In this document: positions 44,242-52,946 of the stretch, one piece after another
Position numbering within the stretch: the stretch's first letter is position 1
Layout: every line of letters starts with the position of its first letter
Origin: Castellaniella daejeonensis
GTDB lineage: Bacteria; Pseudomonadota; Gammaproteobacteria; Burkholderiales; Burkholderiaceae_B
Assembly: GCF_039523555.1 (NCBI RefSeq)
Contig: NZ_BAAAFN010000006.1
Coordinates: 1 to 64,000, forward strand
Reading direction: 5' to 3'
Length of the DNA: 64,000 nucleotides
The notes under the pieces: model-generated
Seen by the model: the letters and a program-made list of their open reading frames with translations, nothing else
The model's database searches: none
Told to the model about the DNA's origin: nothing
Position numbers and translations under genes: made by a program

Positions 44242-45081
44242 ATGAGTCTCGCTGCGGCAATTCCCGATGCGATCGTCGAGCCCGCTGTCTCGGAGACCGG
44301 TGTGCTCAGTGCCGAGGACGTGGCCCTGGGCTACGCCCGGCCGGGCGCCGGCACGCATCGCATCCTGCAGGATTTTTCCCTGGAACTCCAGCAGGGCGAG
44401 ATCGTCGCCCTGCTGGGCCCCAGCGGGGTCGGCAAATCCTCGCTCCTGCGGGTGCTGGCGGGCCTGCAGCGGCCGCTGGCCGGACAGATCCGCCTGCGCG
44501 GCCGGCACCTGACCGGCCCCGCCCCCGATGTCGGCTTCGTCTTCCAGGACCCCTGCCTGCTGCCCTGGCTGACGCTGGAAGAAAACGTTGCCTTCGGCCT
44601 GGATTTCCGCCACCAGCCCAAGCTGGACGAAGCGCTGCGCCGCCAGCGCGTGCAGCAGGCCATCGCAGAAGTCGGCCTGGCGCACGCCCGGACACGCTAC
44701 CCGGACGAATTGTCGGGCGGCATGGCCCAGCGCGCCTCCCTGGCCCGCAGCCTGGCGCGCGCACCCGAAATCCTGCTGCTCGACGAACCCTTCAGCGCCC
44801 TGGATGAAGTCACCCGCGGCGAAATGCAGGCCCTGCTGCTGGAAGTCAGCGCACGCCACCATGCCGCCGCGATCCTGGTGACGCACGACATCGACGAAGC
44901 CTTGCTGTTGGCCGACCGCATCCTGCTGCTGGGCGGCCAGCCGGGCCGCCTGATCGGCCAATGGCGGCCCGGCCGCCCTCACCCCCGGGACGAAACCGAT
45001 CCCCACCTCACCGCCTTGCGCGTCGAGATCCTGCAGGCACTGCGCGCTGCCCGTCCTCCCAAACCGACCCTCGCATCATGA
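44242..45081 (+). CDS. ABC transporter ATP-binding protein (nitrate/sulfonate/taurine type)
   Basis: A 279-residue ATPase. Walker A is LLGPSGVGKSS, the signature LSGGMAQRASLARSLA, Walker B EILLLDEPFSALDE, and the switch His is in LVTHDIDEALLLADR. The pattern and the VFQDPCLLPWLTLEENV segment are those of SsuB/TauB/NrtD ATPases. It starts 3 bases after the flavoprotein gene and overlaps the binding-protein gene by four bases (ATGA). Confidence 0.92.
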   Translation: MSLAAAIPDAIVEPAVSETGVLSAEDVALGYARPGAGTHRILQDFSLELQQGEIVALLGPSGVGKSSLLRVLAGLQRPLAGQIRLRGRHLTGPAPDVGFVFQDPCLLPWLTLEENVAFGLDFRHQPKLDEALRRQRVQQAIAEVGLAHARTRYPDELSGGMAQRASLARSLARAPEILLLDEPFSALDEVTRGEMQALLLEVSARHHAAAILVTHDIDEALLLADRILLLGGQPGRLIGQWRPGRPHPRDETDPHLTALRVEILQALRAARPPKPTLAS

Positions 45082-46301
45082 CATTGAAGCTCATCGACTC
45101 CTGCTGCGGCACTGCCGCCAACACCCTGGCCGGCCGCCGGCAGTTCCTGAAACTGTCGTCGCTGTTCACGATCGCCGGCGCCCTGCCCCTGCTGCAGGCG
45201 GGCCGGGAAGCGCGCGCCGCCGAGCCGGACGCGCCCGTGCGCATCGGCTACCTGCCGATCACGGACGCCACTCCGCTGCTGGTGGCCCACCATAACGGCC
45301 TGTTCGAGAAACGCGGCCTGCAGGTGGAAAAGCCGCGCCGTTTCCGCAGCTGGTCGCAGATCGTCGAGGCTTTCCTGAGCGGGCAGGTCAACGTGGTCCA
45401 CCTGCTCATGCCGATGACCATCTGGTCGCGCTACGGCAGCAAGTCCCCGGCCAAGGTGGTCGCCTGGAACCACATGGAAGGCTCCTGCCTGACCGTGCAA
45501 CCCGGCATCGCCAGCCTCGCCGACCTGGGAGGCACCACGGTGGCCATCCCGTTCTGGTATTCGGTGCACAACATCGTCCTGCAGGCCATGCTGCGCGAAT
45601 CCGGACTCGAATTCATCAGCGAAGGCGAACCGACGAAACAACAGGTCAAACTGGTGGTGATGTCGCCCGGCGACATGCTGCCCGCCCTGGGTTCGAAGCG
45701 GATTTCCGGCTACATCGTGGCCGAGCCGTTCAACGCCAAGGCCGAGGAACTGGGTGTCGGCAAGGTCTGGCGCTTCACCGGCGATGTCTGGCGCAACCAC
45801 GCCTGCTGCGTGGTCACCATGCACGAGCGCGACCTGCAGGAGCGCCCGGAATGGTCCCAGAAGACCGTCGACGCCATCGTCGAGGCCCAGGCCTGGGTGC
45901 GCGGCCATCGCGAGGAAACCGTGAAGATCCTGGCGCGCAACAACCCCGCCGACTATACCCCGCACGAACCCTCGACCCTGGCGCGAGTCCTGCTGGCCTC
46001 GCCCGAGCGGGATGCCGAATACGCGCGCACCGGCGCGATCCGGCATGCCGACTGGAACGAGCAGCGCATCGACTTCCAGCCCTACCCCTTCCCCAGCTAC
46101 ACCGAGAAACTGGTGGAGCTGCTCAAGAACACCTTCGTGCTGGGCGAGAACGCCTTCCTGAAGGACCTGGATCCCGCGTTCGTCGCGCGCGACCTCGTGG
46201 ACGACCGCTACGTGCGCAAGGCCATCGAAGCCCAGGGCGGCCTGGAAAACTTCGGCGTGACCGGCGGCTACACGCGCACGGAAACATTCTCGGTCGCCTA
46301 G
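45078..46301 (+). CDS. NrtA/SsuA-type substrate-binding protein with Tat-like signal
   Basis: A 407-residue periplasmic receptor. The signal peptide carries a twin-arginine motif (GRRQFLKLSSLF) and then a hydrophobic run to about residue 47. The mature part begins VRIGYLPITDATPLLVAHHNGLFEKRGLQVE, the start of NMT1/THI5-like binding proteins for nitrate, sulfonates and similar anions. It is longer than SsuA/TauA and nearer NrtA in size. Export by Tat implies folding, perhaps with a cofactor, before export. The permease follows 25 bases later. Confidence 0.9.
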   Translation: MTLKLIDSCCGTAANTLAGRRQFLKLSSLFTIAGALPLLQAGREARAAEPDAPVRIGYLPITDATPLLVAHHNGLFEKRGLQVEKPRRFRSWSQIVEAFLSGQVNVVHLLMPMTIWSRYGSKSPAKVVAWNHMEGSCLTVQPGIASLADLGGTTVAIPFWYSVHNIVLQAMLRESGLEFISEGEPTKQQVKLVVMSPGDMLPALGSKRISGYIVAEPFNAKAEELGVGKVWRFTGDVWRNHACCVVTMHERDLQERPEWSQKTVDAIVEAQAWVRGHREETVKILARNNPADYTPHEPSTLARVLLASPERDAEYARTGAIRHADWNEQRIDFQPYPFPSYTEKLVELLKNTFVLGENAFLKDLDPAFVARDLVDDRYVRKAIEAQGGLENFGVTGGYTRTETFSVA

Positions 46302-46326
46302 ACCGGGCCGGACGGACACCGAACCC

Positions 46327-47103
46327 ATGAAACCGCGCACCACTCCCCTGCCCGCCCACAGACGCCTCGCCCTGAGCCTGGGCGGGCTACTGGTCCTGCT
46401 GTTGCTCTGGGCCGCAGGCATCGGTCTGGTCGGCGAAGAAACGGCCATGGCCGGCCTGTTCTCGCCGATCAAGGCCTTGCCCAGCCTGGTCCACCTGGTC
46501 CTGGACAACCAGTTGACGGTGCATACCCTGGTCAGTCTGCGGCGCGTGGCAGTGGGCCTGTTCTGGGCGCTGGTCTTCGGCATACCCCTTGGGCTGGCCA
46601 TCGGCGCCTCGCAGAAGCTGGAACTGGCCACCAGCGGTGCCTTCCAGTTCCTGCGCATGGTCTCGCCCCTGTCCTGGATGCCGGTGGCCGTGATGCTGTT
46701 CGGCATCGGCGATGCGCCCATCTACTTCCTGCTTAGCTTCGCCGCCGTCTGGCCCATCATCCTGAACACCAGCGCCGGCGTGCGGCAGCTGGATCCGCGC
46801 TGGCTGATGCTGGCGCGCAGCCTGAGCGCCACGCGGTCCGAGGTCCTCTGGAAGATCGTGATCCCCGGTTCCCTGGGGCACATGCTGACCGGCCTGCGGC
46901 TGGCCATCGGCATCGTCTGGATCATTCTGGTGCCCTGCGAGATGCTGGGCGTCAGTTCGGGCCTGGGCTATTTCATCCTGGACACCCGCGACCGCCTGGC
47001 CTATTCCGAACTGATGGCCGTGATCGTGCTGATCGGCGCACTGGGTTTCCTGCTGGACGCCACCGCGCAGAAGCTGCATCGGCGCTGGGCGCGGGGACGC
47101 TGA
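46327..47103 (+). CDS. ABC transporter permease (nitrate/sulfonate/taurine type)
   Basis: A 258-residue membrane protein with about six helices and the permease EAA region (DPRWLMLARSLSATRSEVLWKIVIPGSLGHMLTGLRLAIG), which docks to the ATPase. It is of the SsuC/TauC/NrtB class. It ends the five-gene operon and is convergent with uvrD 36 bases on, with a small hairpin between. Confidence 0.92.
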   Translation: MKPRTTPLPAHRRLALSLGGLLVLLLLWAAGIGLVGEETAMAGLFSPIKALPSLVHLVLDNQLTVHTLVSLRRVAVGLFWALVFGIPLGLAIGASQKLELATSGAFQFLRMVSPLSWMPVAVMLFGIGDAPIYFLLSFAAVWPIILNTSAGVRQLDPRWLMLARSLSATRSEVLWKIVIPGSLGHMLTGLRLAIGIVWIILVPCEMLGVSSGLGYFILDTRDRLAYSELMAVIVLIGALGFLLDATAQKLHRRWARGR

Positions 47104-47109
47104 CACAAC

Positions 47110-47127
47110 CCGGTCCGGCGGGACCGG
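47110..47127. terminator. Hairpin between convergent permease and uvrD genes
   Basis: Stem CCGGTCC (47110-47116) and GGACCGG (47121-47127) with a 4-base loop. No T-run; weak bidirectional terminator at best. Confidence 0.4.
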
Positions 47128-47139
47128 ATCGGGCCCGGA

Positions 47140-49452
47140 TCAGTCCAGCACTTCCAGCTTTGCCACGCCCAGGGCCAGGGTCTTGGTGCCCGCATCGCGG
47201 AATTCGATCCGCGCCTGGGCATCGGCCCCGCTGCCGCTGAGCGCAACCACGGTGCCCTCGCCGAAGCGCCCATGGCGCACTCCCGTACCGATACGGAAGC
47301 ACTGCTCGCCCACCGTGACGCCGGCCGACTGGGTGCGGGGGGATCGCGGCGCGAAAGAGCTGCCCGCCTCGCCCTGCCAATCCCCCAGGCCGCGCCGAAA
47401 CGCACCGCTCCAGGGCGGCCGGGCTGCGACCTGGCGTTGACGCGGAGTGATCCATTTCAGGTGCTCTTCCGGAATTTCGTCCAGGAAGCGCGAACGCATG
47501 CCGTAGCGCGTCTGGCCATGCAGCATGCGGCTCTGCGCCAGGGTCAGGGTCAGGCGCCTGCGGGCCCGTGTGATCGCCACGTACATCAGACGGCGTTCTT
47601 CTTCCAGGCCGCCCTGATCCAACAGGCTGTTCTCGTGGGGAAACAGGCCTTCTTCCAGCCCGGTGATGAACACTGCGTCGAACTCCAGGCCCTTGGCCGC
47701 ATGCACCGTCATCAATTGCACGGCATCCTCGCCGGCCTGGGCCTGATTGTCCCCGGCTTCCAGGGAAGCATGGCTGAGAAAGGCGCCCAGGGGCGACATG
47801 ACGACGGGGGACGGCTGCCCGCCGTCGCCAAAGGCCGGGTCGGTGCCGGCAGGCGCATCGGCGGCAATGGCCGCAGTCTCTGGAATCCGGGCTGCCGGCA
47901 GGCCCTGGAAGCCTTCCTCGGCGACGAAGGCGGCGGCCGCATTGACCAGTTCCTGAAGGTTTTCCAGGCGATCCTGGCCCTCCCGGTCGGCCCGGTAATG
48001 GGCCTCCAGGCCGCTGTGGTGCACCACGTGGCCGATGAGTTCGGGCAGATCCAGGGTCCTGGCTTCCTCGGCCAGCTCGCGGATCAGGGTGGCGAAGCGC
48101 GCCAGGCTGGCGCCTGCCTTGCCCGGCACGAAAGCGACCGCCCCGGCCAGGCTTGTGCCCTGCTGCGCGGCCATGTCGGCTTGCTGTTCCAGGGTGCGGG
48201 CACCGATCCCGCGCGTGGGGAAATTCACCACCCGCATCCAGGACGTATCGTCGTTCGGATTGTCGATCAGACGCAGATAGGCCAGGACGTGCTTGACTTC
48301 CTGGCGCTCGAAGAAGCGCTGGCCGCCATAGACCCGGTACGGAACCCGCGCGGAAAACATGGCATGCTCGATCGGACGCGATTGGGCGTTGCTGCGGTAC
48401 AGGATGGCAATCTCGTGCGCGGGATGGCCTTCGCGGACCAGGGCGCGGATCTCGTCCACCAGCCACTGGGCCTCGAGCGCATCGGATGCCTGCTCGACCA
48501 CGCGCAGGGGCTCGCCCTCGCCCGCATCGGTCCACAGGTTCTTGCCCAGGCGATTGGCATTGTGCGCGATCAGGGCATTGGCCGCATCCAGGATGTGTCC
48601 CTGGGAACGGTAGTTCTGCTCGAGCCGGATCACGCGCCCCCGGGCGTGGCGCTGCTCGAAGTCGGCCATATTGCCGACGTTCGCCCCACGAAAGGCATAG
48701 ATCGACTGATCGTCGTCACCCACCGCGAACACCGGGGTGTGGGCGCCCGCCAGCAGCATCAGCCAACGGTACTGCAAAACATTGGTGTCCTGGAATTCGT
48801 CGACCAGGATCTGCTGGAAGCGGCGCTGGTAGTGTTCGCGGATCGGCGCCTCGCGCTGCAGCAGTTCATAGGCCCGCAGCAGCAGCTCACCGAAATCGAC
48901 CACACCCTCGCGCTCGCACTGGTCCTGGTAGCGCTGATACAGATCGGCCAGGCGCCGGGCATGGGAGTCGCGCGCGTCCAGGTCGCCAGGACGCAGGCCG
49001 TCTTCCTTGGCACTGTTGATCATGCGCTGCACGTCGCGCGGCGGGAAGCGCTCGTCATCGATGCCGGCAGCCTTCAGCATGCGCTTGATGGCCGAGAGCT
49101 GATCGGCACTGTCCAGGATCTGGAAGGCCTGGGGCAGCCCCGCCTCGCGGTGGTGCGCACGCAGCAGCCGGTTGCACAAGCCATGGAAGGTACCAACCCA
49201 CATGCCCCGCGTGTTGATGGGCAGCAGCGCCGACAGCCGCGTCAGCATTTCCCGCGCGGCCTTGTTGGTGAACGTGACGGCCAGCAAGCCGTGGGGACCC
49301 ACCTGCCCGGTCTGGATCAACCAGGCCATGCGGGTGGTCAGGACACGGGTCTTGCCGCTGCCCGCACCAGCCAGCACCAGGGCGTGTTCTGCGGGCAAGG
49401 TGACTGCGGCCTGCTGCTGCGGATTCAGGCCTTCCAGCATCCCACCGATCAT
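47140..49452 (-). CDS. uvrD: DNA helicase II (UvrD)
   Basis: A 770-residue superfamily 1A helicase for excision and mismatch repair. Motif I is AGAGSGKTRVLTTR, motif II ILVDEFQDTN, motif III GDDDQSIYAFRGA, motif IV EQNYRS, and motif VI VAITRARRRL. The C-terminal 45 residues form the Tudor-like domain (RHGRFGEGTVVALSG) found in UvrD/PcrA. The ATG at 49452 shares ATGA with the desaturase stop, so translation is coupled; a second ATG four codons in is also possible. UvrD rather than Rep is chosen from that C-terminal domain and length. Confidence 0.92.
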   Translation of the reverse strand: MIGGMLEGLNPQQQAAVTLPAEHALVLAGAGSGKTRVLTTRMAWLIQTGQVGPHGLLAVTFTNKAAREMLTRLSALLPINTRGMWVGTFHGLCNRLLRAHHREAGLPQAFQILDSADQLSAIKRMLKAAGIDDERFPPRDVQRMINSAKEDGLRPGDLDARDSHARRLADLYQRYQDQCEREGVVDFGELLLRAYELLQREAPIREHYQRRFQQILVDEFQDTNVLQYRWLMLLAGAHTPVFAVGDDDQSIYAFRGANVGNMADFEQRHARGRVIRLEQNYRSQGHILDAANALIAHNANRLGKNLWTDAGEGEPLRVVEQASDALEAQWLVDEIRALVREGHPAHEIAILYRSNAQSRPIEHAMFSARVPYRVYGGQRFFERQEVKHVLAYLRLIDNPNDDTSWMRVVNFPTRGIGARTLEQQADMAAQQGTSLAGAVAFVPGKAGASLARFATLIRELAEEARTLDLPELIGHVVHHSGLEAHYRADREGQDRLENLQELVNAAAAFVAEEGFQGLPAARIPETAAIAADAPAGTDPAFGDGGQPSPVVMSPLGAFLSHASLEAGDNQAQAGEDAVQLMTVHAAKGLEFDAVFITGLEEGLFPHENSLLDQGGLEEERRLMYVAITRARRRLTLTLAQSRMLHGQTRYGMRSRFLDEIPEEHLKWITPRQRQVAARPPWSGAFRRGLGDWQGEAGSSFAPRSPRTQSAGVTVGEQCFRIGTGVRHGRFGEGTVVALSGSGADAQARIEFRDAGTKTLALGVAKLEVLD

Positions 49453-50651
49453 GCTGCGTAGCGCCCGAGGCGAAGGGCGAACTGCTCCAGGCCGTCGATG
49501 CCGCTGTTCCGGGCACGCTGGCACCAGGCGCGCAAGTCGGCCAGCAGCTGCTCGCTGCTGGCACTGGAGGATTCCCACAAGGCCGTCAGTTCGCGACGCA
49601 TCTGCACCAGGGTGGAAAGCGTCGGCGCTGCCGACAGCGCCCGATCGACTTCGGCCTGCTCGCAGGGCGCCAGCGCGGCGGCATCGCGCACCAGCCATTT
49701 CCGGCAGCGCCGCAGCAGCAGGCGCTCGCCGCGCCGGTGGCGCAGTTTCAGGGCCTTGAGCTCATGCGCCACGGCCGTCTTGATCACCCCGGAATAGCGG
49801 GCCAGGACTTCGTAGCGGTGGGCGATGATGCCCTGAAGCTGGTCCTGCCCGAGCGCATCCCCTGCTGCCGGCGCGCGCAGCTGCAGCCGGGGCGCCACCC
49901 GGCGCACCTGGGCCAGGCCCAGGGCCTGCAGGATGCGGATATAGGCCCAGCCCAGGTCGAACTCAAACCAGCGCGAGGAAAATTTGGCCGAAGTTCCGTA
50001 GGCATGGTGGTTGTTGTGCAGTTCTTCCCCGCCGATCAGCAGTCCCCAGGGCACGACGTTGGTACTGTTGTCTGGGCAGGCAAAATTGCGGTAGCCCCAG
50101 GCGTGGCCCAGGCCATTGACCACCCCCGCCGCCCAGAACGGAATCCAGGCCATCTGCACCGCCCAGACCGTCAGGCCCAGGACACCGAACAGAGCCAGGT
50201 CCAGGACCAGCATCAGGCCCACGCCCAGCAGGTTGTGGCGGGAATACAGGGTGCGCTCGATCCAGTCATTGGGCACGCCATGACCGAAGCGCGCCAGGGT
50301 TTCCTCGTTGCGGGCCTCGTCGCGATAGAGTTCCGCCCCACGAAAGAAGACCTGGGCCAGGCCGAACACGGCCGGCGAATGCGGATCGCCTTCGCGCTCG
50401 CACTTTGCGTGGTGCTTGCGGTGGATGGCGACCCATTCGCAGGTCACCATGCCCGTGGTGAGCCACAGCCAGAAGCGGAAGAAATGCGCCACGACGGGAT
50501 GCAGGTCCAGGCCCCGGTGCGCCTGGCTGCGATGCAGGTACAGGGTCACCGCGGCGATGGTGACGTGGGTCAGTGCCAGCGTCACGCCCACCAGGGCCCA
50601 GGGGCCCAGATCCAGCATGCCGCCCTGAAGAAAGGAAAGCCAGGTGTTCAT
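49449..50651 (-). CDS. Membrane fatty-acid desaturase (DesA/stearoyl-CoA type)
   Basis: A 400-residue integral membrane di-iron desaturase that introduces double bonds into acyl chains. The three histidine boxes are HRSQAH (near residue 40), HRKHH (near 78) and HNNHH (near 215), with membrane segments between. The last 160 residues are a soluble, Arg- and Leu-rich helical extension beyond the desaturase core (LKLRHRRGERLLLRRCRKWL). It starts 67 bases downstream of rsmB and is followed by uvrD with a four-base overlap. Temperature or membrane-stress control is usual but not visible here. Confidence 0.92.
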   Translation of the reverse strand: MNTWLSFLQGGMLDLGPWALVGVTLALTHVTIAAVTLYLHRSQAHRGLDLHPVVAHFFRFWLWLTTGMVTCEWVAIHRKHHAKCEREGDPHSPAVFGLAQVFFRGAELYRDEARNEETLARFGHGVPNDWIERTLYSRHNLLGVGLMLVLDLALFGVLGLTVWAVQMAWIPFWAAGVVNGLGHAWGYRNFACPDNSTNVVPWGLLIGGEELHNNHHAYGTSAKFSSRWFEFDLGWAYIRILQALGLAQVRRVAPRLQLRAPAAGDALGQDQLQGIIAHRYEVLARYSGVIKTAVAHELKALKLRHRRGERLLLRRCRKWLVRDAAALAPCEQAEVDRALSAAPTLSTLVQMRRELTALWESSSASSEQLLADLRAWCQRARNSGIDGLEQFALRLGRYAA

Positions 50652-50718
50652 TGCATTCGGGCCATGCCCGCGTGGTACTGAAAGATGATTCCAGTGTAGC
50701 CCACGCGGTTTTCCTGCG

Positions 50719-52188
50719 TCAGGGGGACAACCCCGACTCGGGTTCGCCGGCCGCCGGCCGCTCGGCCTTGGCGCGCTGCATCACGGCGGCAAAGAAACCA
50801 TCGGTGCCGTGGACATCGGGGCGCAGCCGCAGATACGGCCCATCCAGTGCCACCTCGATGCCCCGGTCGGCCAGGATGACGCCAGCGTCCAGCAAGGAGA
50901 ATTCCGGATGGTCGGCCAGGAAGGCCTCGACCTGGAGCTCGTTTTCCTCCGGCAGGATGCTGCAGCTGGCGTACACCAGGCGCCCGCCCGGCATCACGCA
51001 GGCGGCGGCGTCCCGCAGGATCGCCGCCTGGGTCTCGCACAGCTGGGCGAGAGATTCCGGATGCTGGCGCCATTTCAAGTCGGGATTGCGGCGCAACGTG
51101 CCCAGGCCGCTGCATGGCGCGTCCACCAGCACGCGATGCGCCTTGCCCCGCAGGCGGCGCACCCGCTGGTCGTTGCGTTCCGAAATGGCGACCGGCACGA
51201 TGTTGGACAGGCCGCTGCGCGCAAAACGCGGCTTGGCCCTGGCCAGGCGCGCGGCCGACACATCGAAGGCATACAGGCGGCCGGTGGAACGCATCAACGC
51301 GCCCAGCAGCAGGGTCTTGCCTCCCGCCCCGGCGCAATAATCGATGACCATCTCGCCGCGCCGGGGCGCCACCAGTGCGGCCAGCAGCTGGCTGCCCTCG
51401 TCCTGGACCTCGATCTCGCCACGCTCGAAAGCCTGCCAGCGGTTGACCGGCGGGCGCCCCTGGATGCGGATGCCCCAGGGGGAATACGGCGTGGGCTGCG
51501 CCGCCCAGCGGGCCTCCGGGCCCTGGGCCCAGGCAGCCAGCAGGGCCTCGCGCTCGGTCTTCAGCGGATTGATCCGCAAGTCCAGCGGCGCGGGCGCATT
51601 CAGCGCCTGCAGCAGGGATTCGGCGTCCGACAGGGCCGCCAGACGCTCGTCGAGCCAGTCCGGCACGCTGTGGCGCACCGCCCGCGGCAAGGCGTCGGCG
51701 GGCAGCGAAAGCACATGGCCCAGCCAGGCTTGCTCATGCTCGTCCAGGCCGGTGTCCAGGGTCTCGCGGGGCCAGACGGCCGCCAGGCCTAATATCGCCA
51801 GGCGCCGCGTGCCCGAACCCGATCCGCTTTCGGCGAATTGACGATAGCGCCGCAGATGGCGCAGCACGTCGAACACGGCCTCGGCGATCTCGCCCCGGTC
51901 GCGCAGCCCGGCATTGGGATGGGCGCGGAACCAGTGCGACAGCACGGCGTCGGCCGGGTATTTCCATTGCAGGATATCGCCCAGCACCTGGCGCACCTGC
52001 TCGATGCGCGCCGCCGCCATGATGTAGGGCCGCGCCGGCTGGCCACCCCCCGTGCCGCCGCGCGCCGCATCCCTGCCCCGCGGGGCGCGGGGACGATCGC
52101 CCGATTCGGAACGCCGCCCGCCGTCAGCGGCGGCCGCGCGGCCGCGCGGCCGGGAGCGGGATCCGTCCCGCGTGTCATTCCTGCTCAT
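50719..52188 (-). CDS. rsmB: 16S rRNA m5C967 methyltransferase
   Basis: A 489-residue RNA methyltransferase. A basic, glycine-rich leader of about 56 residues (MSRNDTRDGSRSRPRGR...) precedes the NusB-like RNA-binding domain (IEQVRQVLGDILQ). The SAM domain follows, with DYCAGAGGKTLLLG, the motif IV catalytic DAPCSGLGTLRRNPD and the second Cys in LVYASCSILPEENE. GAGGA lies before the ATG at 52188, favouring that start over the internal ATG at 52020. It overlaps the purN end by 14 bases. Confidence 0.92.
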   Translation of the reverse strand: MSRNDTRDGSRSRPRGRAAAADGGRRSESGDRPRAPRGRDAARGGTGGGQPARPYIMAAARIEQVRQVLGDILQWKYPADAVLSHWFRAHPNAGLRDRGEIAEAVFDVLRHLRRYRQFAESGSGSGTRRLAILGLAAVWPRETLDTGLDEHEQAWLGHVLSLPADALPRAVRHSVPDWLDERLAALSDAESLLQALNAPAPLDLRINPLKTEREALLAAWAQGPEARWAAQPTPYSPWGIRIQGRPPVNRWQAFERGEIEVQDEGSQLLAALVAPRRGEMVIDYCAGAGGKTLLLGALMRSTGRLYAFDVSAARLARAKPRFARSGLSNIVPVAISERNDQRVRRLRGKAHRVLVDAPCSGLGTLRRNPDLKWRQHPESLAQLCETQAAILRDAAACVMPGGRLVYASCSILPEENELQVEAFLADHPEFSLLDAGVILADRGIEVALDGPYLRLRPDVHGTDGFFAAVMQRAKAERPAAGEPESGLSP

Positions 52189-52864
52189 GATGTTCCTCGT
52201 TGAAAAGCGCGTCTCCGGCCCAGGCGCGGTGCGCCGCCCCCGCGACCGAAACCCGGCCGTCGGCCAGCAGCTGCACCCGGCCCTGTGCCAGCCAGCGCAG
52301 CACCTGGGCGTAGACCCGGTGCTCGACCGGCAGCAGCCGTGCCGCCAGCGTGTCGGGTGTGTCGCCGTCGAGCACCGGGATGGCACCCTGGGCGATGATC
52401 GGCCCATGGTCGAGCTCCGGTGTCACGAAATGCACGGTGCAGCCATGCCACTGCACCCCCTGGCTCAGGGCCTGCTCATGGGTATGCAGGCCCGGAAACA
52501 CCGGCAGCAGCGAAGGATGGATATTGATGATGCGTCCTTCGAAATGACGCACGAGATCGGCGCCCAGCACCCGCATGAAGCCGGCCAGCAGGATATAGTC
52601 GGGCGCCAGCGCATCCAGCCGCGCCCGGAGGGCGGCATCGAAGGCATCGCGGCTGCCGAACTCGCGGTGGGCAAGCACGTCGGCGTGCAGGCCGTGCGCG
52701 CGGGCCCAATCCAGCCCTGCCGCATCGGCGCGGTTGGACAGGACGGTGCAGATGTCGACGGGCAGGTCTTCGGCCGCGACGGTCTCGGCCAGAGCCTGCA
52801 TGTTCGAGCCCCGGCCCGAAATCAGAATGGCCACCCGGATCGGGCGGTCGGGGGAATGCGGCAT
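52175..52864 (-). CDS. purN: Phosphoribosylglycinamide formyltransferase
   Basis: A 229-residue purine-synthesis enzyme that transfers a formyl group from 10-formyl-tetrahydrofolate to GAR. The phosphate loop is ISGRGSNMQAL, the catalytic His is in INIHPSLLPVFPG (Asn two residues before it), and the catalytic Asp is in PELDHGPII. It lies upstream of rsmB on the same strand and is divergent from ribF, 82 bases away. Confidence 0.96.
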   Translation of the reverse strand: MPHSPDRPIRVAILISGRGSNMQALAETVAAEDLPVDICTVLSNRADAAGLDWARAHGLHADVLAHREFGSRDAFDAALRARLDALAPDYILLAGFMRVLGADLVRHFEGRIINIHPSLLPVFPGLHTHEQALSQGVQWHGCTVHFVTPELDHGPIIAQGAIPVLDGDTPDTLAARLLPVEHRVYAQVLRWLAQGRVQLLADGRVSVAGAAHRAWAGDALFNEEHHEQE

Positions 52865-52946
52865 GCGCAGGGTCTCCAGCAGGAAAGGTGTGTCGGCAGC
52901 CCGGAAGACATCCTGGGCACAAACGTAAAATTGTAAACTCTCGCCT

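Noticed and set aside
52865..52946. FMN riboswitch upstream of ribF
   Set aside because: The divergent purN-ribF gap is only 82 bases, too short for the class, and shows none of its conserved blocks.
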